Part shown: in pieces, positions 1-5,554 of the stretch | Position numbering within the stretch: the first letter of the stretch is position 1 | Layout of the letters: every line of letters begins with the position of its first letter | Origin: an uncultured Alphaproteobacteria bacterium | Lineage (GTDB): Bacteria; Pseudomonadota; Alphaproteobacteria; Caulobacterales; Caulobacteraceae | Length of the DNA stretch: 5,554 nt | Direction: 5' to 3' | NCBI GenBank assembly: GCA_903928755.1 | Contig: CAIYSH010000052.1 | Span: 1-5,554 of the forward strand | The notes under the pieces: generated by a model | Database searches by the model: none | Told to the model about the DNA's origin: nothing | The model's input: the letters and a program-made list of their open reading frames with translations, nothing else | Position numbers and translations under genes: made by a program

Positions 1-1080
1 CGAGCCCATCATGGCCACTGAAGCGCCCATGGCAATGGCCTTGGCGAAGTCGCCGGAATACTTGATCCCGCCGTCGGCGATGACCGGAACCCCTGTGCCT
101 CTGGCCGCACGGACCGCGTCAGCAATCGCGGTCAGCTGGGGAACCCCGACACCGGCCACTATGCGCGTGGTGCAGATCGAGCCCGGGCCGATGCCGACCT
201 TCACCGAATCTGCGCCCGCGTCGATCAGGGCGCGGGCCCCGTCATAGGTGGCCACATTGCCCGCAATGATCTGGACCTTGTTGGCTTCCCGGCGCAGGCG
301 ACCCACCGCCTTGGCGACATCCGAATTGTGGCCATGGGCAGTGTCGATCACCACCACGTCGACGCCAGCCTCCACCAGGGCCATGGAGCGTTCAAAGCCC
401 GGATCGCCGACGGTGGAAGCCGCGCCGACCAGCAGGCGGCCCTGGCCATCCTTGGCGGCCAGGGGATGGGCCTGGGCCTTTTCCATGTCCTTGACAGTGA
501 TCAGGCCGACGGCGCGATAGGCCTCGTCGACCACGATCAGCCGTTCGATCTTGTGCCGCCGCAACAGGTCCCGGGCCTCAGCCTGGGTGCAGCCTTCGCG
601 CACCGTGATCAGGTTCTCCGAGGTCATCAGGGTCCGTGCTGGAGCATCGGACGAGCCCTCGAACCGCATGTCACGATTGGTGAGGATGCCCACCAGCTTG
701 CCTGGGCCCGGCTCCACCACCGGGAACCCGGAAATCCGCCGACGGGCCTTGATTTCCAGCACTTCCCGCAAGGGGGTCTCGGGATTGATGGTCATCGGAT
801 TGATGACCATGCCGCTCTCATAGCGTTTGACTTCGCGGACCTGGTCGGCCTGTTCCTCGACCGTCAGATTGCGGTGCAGGATACCCATGCCGCCCGACTG
901 GGCCATGGCGATGGCCAGCCGACTTTCGGTGACTGTATCCATCGCCGCCGAGACGATGGGAATGTTCAGACTGATTTCGCGGGTGAACCTTGTGGTGGTG
1001 TCGACCTGCGTCGGCATGACGTCAGACGCGCCGGGTTCCAGCAAAACGTCGTCGAAGGTGAGCCCTTCGCGAATCTCCAT
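1..1080 (-). CDS. guaB: IMP dehydrogenase (GuaB), 3' end cut by window edge
   Basis: GuaB oxidises IMP to XMP with NAD+, the rate-limiting step of guanine nucleotide synthesis in the cytoplasm. The reading frame is open to the left edge and gives 360 residues; the family is usually about 487, so roughly the last 125, including the catalytic flap, lie outside. It starts MEIREGLTFDDVLLEP. Residues about 90-205 form the inserted pair of CBS domains (GILTNRD near 131-137, VGLITVKDM near 191-199). DTAHGH is at 246-251, the catalytic loop GPGSICTTR at 298-306 with nucleophile Cys303, and the IMP phosphate-binding segment VIADGGIK at 333-340. I chose ATG at 1080 over the in-frame ATG at 1092 because GGAG (1087-1090) sits 6 nt upstream of it, whereas the earlier ATG overlaps that GGAG and has no Shine-Dalgarno of its own. 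No frameshift or missing residue is seen in the visible part. Function is close to certain. Confidence 0.97.
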   Translation of the reverse strand, partial: MEIREGLTFDDVLLEPGASDVMPTQVDTTTRFTREISLNIPIVSAAMDTVTESRLAIAMAQSGGMGILHRNLTVEEQADQVREVKRYESGMVINPMTINPETPLREVLEIKARRRISGFPVVEPGPGKLVGILTNRDMRFEGSSDAPARTLMTSENLITVREGCTQAEARDLLRRHKIERLIVVDEAYRAVGLITVKDMEKAQAHPLAAKDGQGRLLVGAASTVGDPGFERSMALVEAGVDVVVIDTAHGHNSDVAKAVGRLRREANKVQIIAGNVATYDGARALIDAGADSVKVGIGPGSICTTRIVAGVGVPQLTAIADAVRAARGTGVPVIADGGIKYSGDFAKAIAMGASVAMMGS

Positions 1081-1086
1081 GAGATA

Positions 1087-1090
1087 CTCC
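1087..1090 (-). promoter_or_regulatory. guaB ribosome binding site deciding the start codon
   Basis: On the minus strand GGAG is followed by 6 nt and then ATG at 1080. The upstream in-frame ATG at 1092 overlaps this motif, so the site favours the shorter product beginning MEIREG rather than MEYLMEIREG. Confidence 0.7.
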
Positions 1091-1104
1091 ATTTTGCGAG
1101 CCGC

Positions 1105-1133
1105 GTATAAAGCGTTCAGGGGGTATGGGGCAA
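1105..1133 (-). promoter_or_regulatory. predicted housekeeping sigma promoter of guaB
   Basis: Reading the minus strand, TTGCCC (1133-1128) and TTATAC (1110-1105, in the context GCTTTATAC) are separated by exactly 17 nt. This resembles the sigma-70/sigma-73 promoters of alphaproteobacteria. Transcription would begin near 1098, giving a leader of about 18 nt that just includes the GGAG site. This again fits a start at 1080 rather than 1092. It also suggests guaB is transcribed independently of the membrane protein gene lying upstream on the same strand. Prediction only. Confidence 0.5.
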
Positions 1134-1141
1134 GACTTGAT

Positions 1142-1167
1142 CACCGCAGGTCGCAAGGTCCTCGGTG
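1142..1167 (-). other. imperfect inverted repeat between the membrane protein gene and guaB
   Basis: CACCG-C-AGG (1142-1150) pairs with CCT-CGGTG (1160-1167), with one bulged C and a 9-nt loop. It lies just upstream of the predicted guaB -35 element. No T-run follows on either strand, so it is not a standard intrinsic terminator. It could be a Rho-linked 3' end structure for the upstream gene, an operator, or chance in GC-rich DNA. The remainder of the 157-bp gap (1081-1237) shows nothing further that I can identify. Confidence 0.25.
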
Positions 1168-1237
1168 CCGATTCAAGCTCGCCGCCACCCCGCCGACTGG
1201 AAAGGCAGGTTCTTCCGCGCAGCAGTCTCGGCCGTCC

Positions 1238-3268
1238 CTATCCCGGCACCCTGCTGCGGGGCACCAGCAGGAAGGCGGCTAGGTAGAGCAGGCCGGTCAG
1301 GATCAACAGATTGTCATAGCCGAGGTAGAGCGCCGAATATTCCAGGCACCCGCCTAGAATGGCCCCCAGCAGATTGACTGCGAAGGCCCCCTGGGAGTCG
1401 CTTGACTCCTCGAAGCGCTTCGAGAAGGCCACATTTGCAAGGAATATCGGCAGAAAAGCCAGGACCGTCGCAGCGATCAGCCTGGGGAAATAGGACAATT
1501 GCAGCAGGAATTCCGGCTTGATCATCCAGGCCAGGGCCAGGGATGCCGCAATGCCCATAAAGACAACCGGCAAGGGAACCTTGCGGAAAAAGCGGGTGGT
1601 CTCGACCGCGGCCAGAACGATCAGCAATACACCGGCAAAGACCAGGGCATTGACCATCCAGGTGGTCCCGAACAGCATGGCAAAGGTGGCGACATTCTTG
1701 GTTTCGAGAAGCAGGAAAGCGACGCCCATGAAGAACAGGTCTGCATAGGGCCGCATATTGCGCAGCGGCCCGCCCAGACCGCGGACAGTGACCAGGCTCG
1801 CCACGAAAATGCACAGCAGGGTGGTCATGTAGAGCGGCGGGAAAGCTCCTCCCCTGAAGTAGACAAACGGCCGGTCATCCGTGGCCGGAGCCACGCTCAC
1901 AAGCGGGGCACGGGCCGACTGGGTGAGAGCGCAGACCTGATCGGAGGCGTTCCTTGCAATGCTTACGACGGCCTGCAGTTTGGCATAGGTATCCACGCAG
2001 GGCGGGTGTCCGAATGCCGCTTCTGCCGTGCCGGCCAGCCGGTCGATCAACCAGGGTTCGCGGTAATAGTTGTACATCGCAAAACCGCCATCCGGCTTCA
2101 GGTGCTCGCGCACGGCCCTCAGGGATTCCCGGGTGAAGAGGAAGGACTCCAGGCGGATCTGAGACCCGCCACTGACCAGGGTCAGGGAGTCCGGCAAGGC
2201 AAACAGGATCAGGTCGTACTTGCGATCGGTATTTTCCAGGAAGGCCCGTCCGTCATTCACATGCCGGCTGACCCGGGGATCAGAATAGGGTCTGTCCGGG
2301 TGCAGTTCAGCCCCCAGGGCCATGATCTTCGGATCGATGTCGACGGCATCCACATGGCCTGCGCCTTTTTTCAGCGCAATAGCGACATCAGACCCCGAGC
2401 CGGCACCGACAATCAGCACATCCTTCAGGCTATTACCCGGGAACCGCTCATAGGGCGTTCCATAGATATGTTCCCCCGAATTCAGCCGCATATCTGCCGA
2501 ACCCATGATCTGGTGGGGCACACCATTTGCGCTGATTGCATAGAATTTTTGCCCGTGATCAACACCTGGCGAGATGACAAGTTTGTTGTAGGGGGACCAG
2601 GTCGTCCCCGGCACAAGGGTCTCAACGCCCAGAACGACAAGCAGGACGAAGGCCCAGGCAGCAGTCACCCGCCAACGCGCCTTTTCGGAAAGCAGGATGA
2701 AGAGTGCGGTGACAATCAGGCCCCAGACAATCGAGGGCGCACAGAGGAAACTCAGAAGCGTGAAGGCCCCTATGCCCAGCAGGGATCCGATCAGGTCATA
2801 GCGATAGGCGGCCAGGGGCGGCAATTGCCCGAAGCAGCGCCCGACGAATTCGGCCGGGCCTGCCATGATGGTTGCCACCAGGAGGAAAAGGACCGGGAGG
2901 ACAATCCAGGCGGGAGGACCGCTCATCTTCAAGGCCGTGAAATATATCATGGCCGAGCCGCTGCGCTCGATGGCAACAGGGAACAGCATGACGACCAGGA
3001 CCAGCAAGGCAAGCAGGGGGAATGAAACCGGCCAGATCGACCAGGATTTCCGGCTGATCAGAAACCCTGCGCCTATACCCAGAAAGGACCCCAGCAGCAC
3101 AAAATTCGAGAAATAGGCCAGGTGAATGACATTCGCGCCCAGCCAGCGGATCAGGGCCATTTCAAGGAAGAGCATAAGCATGCTTGCCAGGGCGAGCCGA
3201 ACCGGAAGGCTGGCCTTGATGGCTTGAATCCAAACGCTGTAGACCGGAGCTGACCCGTCCTGAATCAT
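1238..3268 (-). CDS. polytopic membrane protein with inserted spermidine-synthase-like methyltransferase domain
   Basis: The product is 676 residues and belongs to the broad group of multi-pass inner-membrane proteins fused to a spermidine-synthase-like SAM-binding fold. Hydrophobic segments are visible near residues 23-42, 46-70, 77-100, 117-139, 155-176, 177-195 and 202-219. A soluble domain of about 270-435 follows, then about seven more hydrophobic segments (near 479-498, 508-527, 528-556, 564-583, 589-616, 629-650, 653-670). The soluble domain has motif I VLIVGAGSGSDVA (284-296), an acidic turn VDAVDIDP (306-313), NDGRAFL (338-344) and YDLILFALPDS (351-361). In true spermidine synthases the last motif holds the catalytic Asp (xxSDCTDP type); here that position is Ala357, so aminopropyl transfer is unlikely and the reaction is unknown. 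The frame also reads from TTG at 3280, but ATG at 3268 has GGAG 6 nt upstream and is preferred. It is followed by guaB on the same strand, which appears to have its own promoter. Confidence 0.88.
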   Translation of the reverse strand: MIQDGSAPVYSVWIQAIKASLPVRLALASMLMLFLEMALIRWLGANVIHLAYFSNFVLLGSFLGIGAGFLISRKSWSIWPVSFPLLALLVLVVMLFPVAIERSGSAMIYFTALKMSGPPAWIVLPVLFLLVATIMAGPAEFVGRCFGQLPPLAAYRYDLIGSLLGIGAFTLLSFLCAPSIVWGLIVTALFILLSEKARWRVTAAWAFVLLVVLGVETLVPGTTWSPYNKLVISPGVDHGQKFYAISANGVPHQIMGSADMRLNSGEHIYGTPYERFPGNSLKDVLIVGAGSGSDVAIALKKGAGHVDAVDIDPKIMALGAELHPDRPYSDPRVSRHVNDGRAFLENTDRKYDLILFALPDSLTLVSGGSQIRLESFLFTRESLRAVREHLKPDGGFAMYNYYREPWLIDRLAGTAEAAFGHPPCVDTYAKLQAVVSIARNASDQVCALTQSARAPLVSVAPATDDRPFVYFRGGAFPPLYMTTLLCIFVASLVTVRGLGGPLRNMRPYADLFFMGVAFLLLETKNVATFAMLFGTTWMVNALVFAGVLLIVLAAVETTRFFRKVPLPVVFMGIAASLALAWMIKPEFLLQLSYFPRLIAATVLAFLPIFLANVAFSKRFEESSDSQGAFAVNLLGAILGGCLEYSALYLGYDNLLILTGLLYLAAFLLVPRSRVPG

Positions 3269-3274
3269 GGAAAA

Positions 3275-3278
3275 CTCC
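3275..3278 (-). promoter_or_regulatory. ribosome binding site of the membrane methyltransferase-like gene
   Basis: GGAG followed by 6 nt (TTTTCC) and ATG at 3268 on the minus strand. The motif overlaps codons 1-2 of the longer frame that starts with TTG at 3280, so it argues for the shorter protein beginning MIQDGS. The layout matches the guaB site. Confidence 0.65.
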
Positions 3279-3395
3279 AATGGTTAATCAGGGTGAAGGA
3301 TGCGGCGTGACAATTGAAGATGTCCTTAACACCCGGGCATCGGGCCGGGAGGGCCTTCAACCTGGTCTGCGGCAAGAGTGCTGCGACCCGATTTC

Positions 3396-3400
3396 AGGAG
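3396..3400 (+). promoter_or_regulatory. ribosome binding site of the alpha/beta hydrolase gene
   Basis: AGGAG lies 8 nt upstream of the ATG at 3409, good Shine-Dalgarno spacing. It supports this start, which also yields a hydrophobic N-terminal export segment. I could not identify convincing -35/-10 elements for either gene in the divergent 3269-3408 region. Confidence 0.65.
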
Positions 3401-3408
3401 CTTGAGGC

Positions 3409-4206
3409 ATGCGTGCATCTGTCATTGCGGTCTGCCTGGGGCTTGCCCTGGCTGTTGCCTGTTATCTGAATTTCTCTGGCGCCGTCCCGCGCCTCATCCA
3501 CCTGGCGGGCCCGTTCAAGCCCACAGAGGTCCGGAGCGAAAGGATCGACTATGACCTCAACCCTGAGGTCGAGACCTTCCTGGTCTACGTCCCCAGGTCA
3601 TATGACGGCTCGGTCCCCTACGGTCTGATTGACTACACATATTCCGACGATGAAATCACCCGGCTTCCACAAGGCTGGAAGGCGGTTCTGGACAGGCGCA
3701 GATATATCTTCGTTGCCGCCCGGAATGCCGGGAACACCCAATCGAACAGTCGTCGTTACGGCCTGGCTGTAATGGGTGCCCAGCTGATCATGAATGACCA
3801 TGCGATTGATCCCAACAGGGTTTTCGCCGCCGGCCTTTCCGGCGGCGCACGGACGGCCGGCGACCTTGGTTTCTACCAGCCAGACCTGTTCAAGGGATCC
3901 ATTCAAAGCTGCGGGACCAATTTCTTTCGATCCACTCCAGAGGTTGATCGCGATCCTGTAGCGGATGCCGGTTATGGGGAAATGCAAGCCAATGACGTCG
4001 AGATCATGCGCGCAAGACCCTTCCGTTTTGCCCTGGTCACCGGACCCGGCGATTTTCGACATGGCGCGATCCTGGACATCTTCCACGGCGGATTCGAAGC
4101 GGAGGGCTTCAATGCCAAACTCTTTGATGTGCCCGGCATGGGACACCAGGACGCCGATGGGCAGACCCTGGAAAAAGCCCTGAACTTTCTGGAAACGGGC
4201 AAATAA
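3409..4206 (+). CDS. exported alpha/beta hydrolase, PHB-depolymerase/esterase-like
   Basis: A 265-residue protein. Residues 4-20 are strongly hydrophobic after a two-residue MR start, suggesting a signal peptide or N-terminal membrane anchor. Cys18 follows AVA, a poor match to a lipobox, so lipoprotein attachment is possible but weak. The mature part has an alpha/beta hydrolase pattern: strand FLVYVPRSYD (57-66), strand YIFVAARNAG (99-108), the nucleophile elbow GLSGGA (142-147) with Ser144, then VTGPGDFRHG (210-219) with likely acid Asp215, and VPGMGHQD (241-248) with likely His246. DPNRVFAAGLSGG resembles the segment before the nucleophile in esterase/PHB-depolymerase-type (LpqC-like) enzymes. 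Substrate is not predictable; an extracytoplasmic ester is the reasonable guess. It is transcribed away from the membrane methyltransferase-like gene and converges with the DUF4287 gene 68 bp downstream. The fold is fairly sure, the triad acid less so. Confidence 0.85.
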   Translation: MRASVIAVCLGLALAVACYLNFSGAVPRLIHLAGPFKPTEVRSERIDYDLNPEVETFLVYVPRSYDGSVPYGLIDYTYSDDEITRLPQGWKAVLDRRRYIFVAARNAGNTQSNSRRYGLAVMGAQLIMNDHAIDPNRVFAAGLSGGARTAGDLGFYQPDLFKGSIQSCGTNFFRSTPEVDRDPVADAGYGEMQANDVEIMRARPFRFALVTGPGDFRHGAILDIFHGGFEAEGFNAKLFDVPGMGHQDADGQTLEKALNFLETGK

Positions 4207-4241
4207 GGCCGGAAATCACGCGGTAATGTCGCTTGAACAAA

Positions 4242-4256
4242 AGGAACCAGGTTCCT
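4242..4256 (-). terminator. possible weak terminator: perfect 15-bp palindrome in the convergent gap
   Basis: AGGAACC-A-GGTTCCT has perfect 7-nt arms around one central base. It sits in the 68-bp gap between the converging hydrolase and DUF4287 genes. Read on the minus strand, TTTGTT follows directly, a short T-rich tail, so it could end the DUF4287/MarR operon transcript. As RNA it would form about 6 pairs around a 3-nt loop, a modest stem. No T-run follows on the plus strand. A dyad protein-binding site is an alternative. Confidence 0.35.
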
Positions 4257-4274
4257 GAATACCGGCTGGCGCCC

Positions 4275-4487
4275 CTAACCCTTGTCTTCTGCGAGGGTAT
4301 GCGCCACCACGGCATTGGCATGGCCATGGCCCATGCCATGCTGCGCCTTCAGGAAGGCGACGAGGTCCATGTGTTTTGCAGGATAGCGGCTGCGGACCAG
4401 GGCCTTCCAGTAGGCGATCGGGTGACCGTAGGTCTTCTCGATGGAAGGAAAGTAGGAGGCCGGGCCTTTCACGGGGTGATCTGTCAT
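4275..4487 (-). CDS. DUF4287 small protein
   Basis: A 70-residue protein beginning MTDHPVKGPASYFPSIEKTYG. It matches the DUF4287 pattern along its length: KGPASYFPSIEKTYG (7-21), PIAYWKAL (23-30), and the C-terminal block KHMDLVAFLKAQHGMGHGHANAVVAH, residues 38-63. The function of this domain is not known. The Gly/His cluster (His50, 54, 56 and 63) is striking. I see no signal peptide or membrane segment, so it is probably cytoplasmic. The frame extends upstream to a GTG at 4529, but that start lacks a Shine-Dalgarno; ATG at 4487 has AAGGG 4 nt upstream and begins where the conserved domain begins. It lies 56 nt after the stop of the MarR gene on the same strand, so it is likely the last gene of that operon. 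Confidence 0.82.
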   Translation of the reverse strand: MTDHPVKGPASYFPSIEKTYGHPIAYWKALVRSRYPAKHMDLVAFLKAQHGMGHGHANAVVAHTLAEDKG

Positions 4488-4543
4488 GGGGCCCTTGAAA
4501 CGGTTCGGAGACGGGTCGTCAAGGTCCACGCGGGCCGGCCCCC

Positions 4544-4990
4544 TCAGGCGTCCCGGGCAGCGTCCAGGTATTGGCGGAGCTCTGTCAGGAAGGGCATGAC
4601 CCGGGCGAGGTCCTCCGGGCTGAAGCGCTCTGCCATCCTCGCAAGGTCAGGATCCAGACTGGCTATGGCTTGATCGCGACATTCACGACCCTTCGCCGTC
4701 AGCCAGACACAGCGACTGCGGCCATCCTTCGGATTGGGCCGCAGTTCCACGAGACCTTGAGCCTCCAGAACGGCCAGGGTGTGGGTCATACTGGTCTTTG
4801 GAGTCTGGAACGCCCTGGCCATGGACAGGGGTGTCCGGCCGTCGCCAAGGCGCGCCAGATGATTGAGGACCGAAAACTGGGCCTGGTTCATGCCATTCGA
4901 AAGGCGGGATTCCAGCTGGGTCCGACCCAGCTGGGCGATGATCCCGATCTCGTTGACCAGGGCGAAATAGAGGATCCGGTCGAAGGGCAT
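4544..4990 (-). CDS. MarR-family transcriptional regulator
   Basis: A 148-residue dimeric winged-helix DNA-binding protein. Residues 1-30 form the N-terminal dimerisation helix. NQAQFSVLNHLARL (35-48) starts the DNA-binding domain. The helix-turn-helix runs through LSMARAFQTPKTSMTHTLAV (65-ish recognition helix core TPKTSMTHTL, 63-72). The wing is NPKDGRSRCVWLT (86-98), with the family's Asp89/Arg91 pair, and a C-terminal helical dimerisation part follows. Members usually repress their own operon and release DNA on binding a phenolic or other small ligand, or on oxidation; Cys94 and Cys104 are the only cysteines, so redox sensing cannot be excluded. ATG at 4990 is one nucleotide after the upstream gene's stop (TGAGATG), suggesting translational coupling. 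A TTG at 5005 would add five residues and overlap the upstream gene; neither has a strong Shine-Dalgarno. Confidence 0.9.
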   Translation of the reverse strand: MPFDRILYFALVNEIGIIAQLGRTQLESRLSNGMNQAQFSVLNHLARLGDGRTPLSMARAFQTPKTSMTHTLAVLEAQGLVELRPNPKDGRSRCVWLTAKGRECRDQAIASLDPDLARMAERFSPEDLARVMPFLTELRQYLDAARDA

Positions 4991-4991
4991 C

Positions 4992-5554
4992 TCAGGTCCG
5001 GGCAATCAGCTCTGACAGGCCACGCCGCGGCGCCGGGTCCAGGGCAGCCGTTCCCGCCGGAAGTCGGCCCAGGCGGGCCAGCATCTGCACGGTGCGCCCC
5101 TCACCAGGTGCGATAAGACCATGAATATCCTTATACTCCCGGGCGACCTGCGGATATTCCTGCAGGGATTGTTCATTGGGCTGGGTTGAAAGACCAAGGG
5201 CAGTGGCCGCAAGGGCTGCCCGGGCATAGGCCCGACCGGCATCAACCTGCTGGGTGCGACGATTTCCGTCCGTGACGATCCACAGATAGGCGGGGGTCGA
5301 AGCGGTGATCCGGTCAAAATCCTTGATCTGGGTGGTCATGGCGGGAGATCCGGGGGCGGGTGGCTTGGTACGGTCAAACAGACCCATTGAGGCCAGGGTA
5401 ACGAGCTTCGGGTCAGAGATCGATATGCCATCACGATATCGGTCAATCTCCGGTCCGCCAATCCGCAGCAGGCGCACGGACTCCATCATGGTCTCAGGTG
5501 TGGTGAGCTCGTTGACCCAGGCGCGGCGGGTGATGTCCCGGATGATCGAGAGGC
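4992..5554 (-). CDS. nitroreductase-family protein (Acg-like), C-terminal part
   Basis: The frame is open from the right edge to the TGA at 4992-4994, giving 186 residues of a longer protein; the N-terminus, where such proteins often carry a Tat signal, is outside the window. The internal ATG at 5489 is not the likely start, because coding continues upstream (ITRRAWVNELTTPETMMESV). The segments TTPETMMESVRLLRIG, DFDRITASTPAYLWIVT, GRAYARAALAATALGL and QSLQEYP recall the C-terminal half of the FMN-dependent nitroreductase-like Acg group, named for the mycobacterial protein Acg; this is recognition by eye. Catalytic activity has not been shown for all members, and Acg itself is thought to sequester FMN. 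It heads the visible part of an operon with the MarR regulator and the DUF4287 gene, which suggests a stress or redox role under MarR control. Confidence 0.75.
   Translation of the reverse strand, partial: LSIIRDITRRAWVNELTTPETMMESVRLLRIGGPEIDRYRDGISISDPKLVTLASMGLFDRTKPPAPGSPAMTTQIKDFDRITASTPAYLWIVTDGNRRTQQVDAGRAYARAALAATALGLSTQPNEQSLQEYPQVAREYKDIHGLIAPGEGRTVQMLARLGRLPAGTAALDPAPRRGLSELIART

Noticed and set aside
328..1110. 260-residue open frame on the plus strand opposite guaB
   Set aside because: It is antisense to an unmistakable IMP dehydrogenase with all its motifs in frame; the His/Asp/Gly-rich translation matches no family I know.
1170..1174. GANTC (CcrM-type methylation) sites at 1170-1174 upstream of guaB and at 3262-3266 over the start codon of the membrane protein gene
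   Set aside because: The motif is also frequent inside the coding regions here, at about the level expected by chance, so two noncoding or start-site copies do not suggest methylation control.
1499..3025. 508-residue open frame on the plus strand opposite the membrane methyltransferase-like gene
   Set aside because: Its translation is a hydrophilic, Gln/Gly/Asp-rich composition with no recognisable domain, as expected from the antisense of Leu/Ala/Val-rich membrane codons. The opposite strand holds a well-supported gene with a Shine-Dalgarno.
3285..3313. TTGTCA-17-TGATTA on the minus strand as a promoter for the membrane protein gene
   Set aside because: The -10 is a poor match, and a start about 7 nt downstream would fall right at the Shine-Dalgarno (3275-3278), leaving almost no leader.
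3598..4146. 182-residue minus-strand frame opposite the hydrolase
   Set aside because: It overlaps the hydrolase gene, including its Ser/Asp/His motif regions, and shows no domain or plausible start signal of its own.
4527..4529. GTG at 4529 as the start of the DUF4287 protein
   Set aside because: There is no Shine-Dalgarno before it, and the 14 extra residues lie outside the conserved domain; ATG at 4487 fits better.
4532..4541. GGGCCGGCCC palindrome between the MarR and DUF4287 genes
   Set aside because: It is short and made only of G and C in GC-rich DNA, has no T-run after it, and is likely chance.

Overview
The window looks like a GC-rich alphaproteobacterial chromosome segment. The codon usage, the IMP dehydrogenase sequence beginning MEIREGLTFDDVLLEP, and a TTGCCC-17-TTATAC promoter all fit this. 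The Caulobacterales (Caulobacter/Phenylobacterium type) are my best guess, but that is a judgement by eye. There are no RNA genes, insertion sequences, CRISPR arrays, prophage genes or long repeats.

Layout, left to right. (1) Positions 1-1080, minus strand: guaB, IMP dehydrogenase, cut by the left edge. It keeps the active-site Cys303 and both CBS domains but lacks roughly the last 125 residues. Its promoter lies at 1105-1133. (2) Positions 1238-3268, minus strand: a 676-residue polytopic membrane protein with a spermidine-synthase-like methyltransferase fold inserted between two membrane halves. (3) Positions 3409-4206, plus strand: an exported or membrane-anchored alpha/beta hydrolase of the PHB-depolymerase/esterase type, divergent from gene 2 across a 140-bp gap. 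(4) Positions 4275-5554, minus strand: a probable three-gene operon, transcribed right to left. It holds the C-terminal part of an Acg-like nitroreductase-family protein (cut by the right edge), a MarR-type regulator starting 1 nt after the nitroreductase stop, and a 70-residue DUF4287 protein.

How the genes work together. guaB is a housekeeping purine gene with its own promoter. The MarR regulator probably controls its own operon in response to a small molecule or redox signal, with the nitroreductase-like protein as a candidate effector. The membrane methyltransferase-like protein and the hydrolase share only a divergent intergenic region, so a functional link between them is speculative.

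I found no convincing new defence or mobile system. The most interesting item is the membrane/methyltransferase fusion. Its two membrane halves carry the same motifs at similar spacing, and its catalytic domain has lost the usual aminopropyltransferase aspartate.
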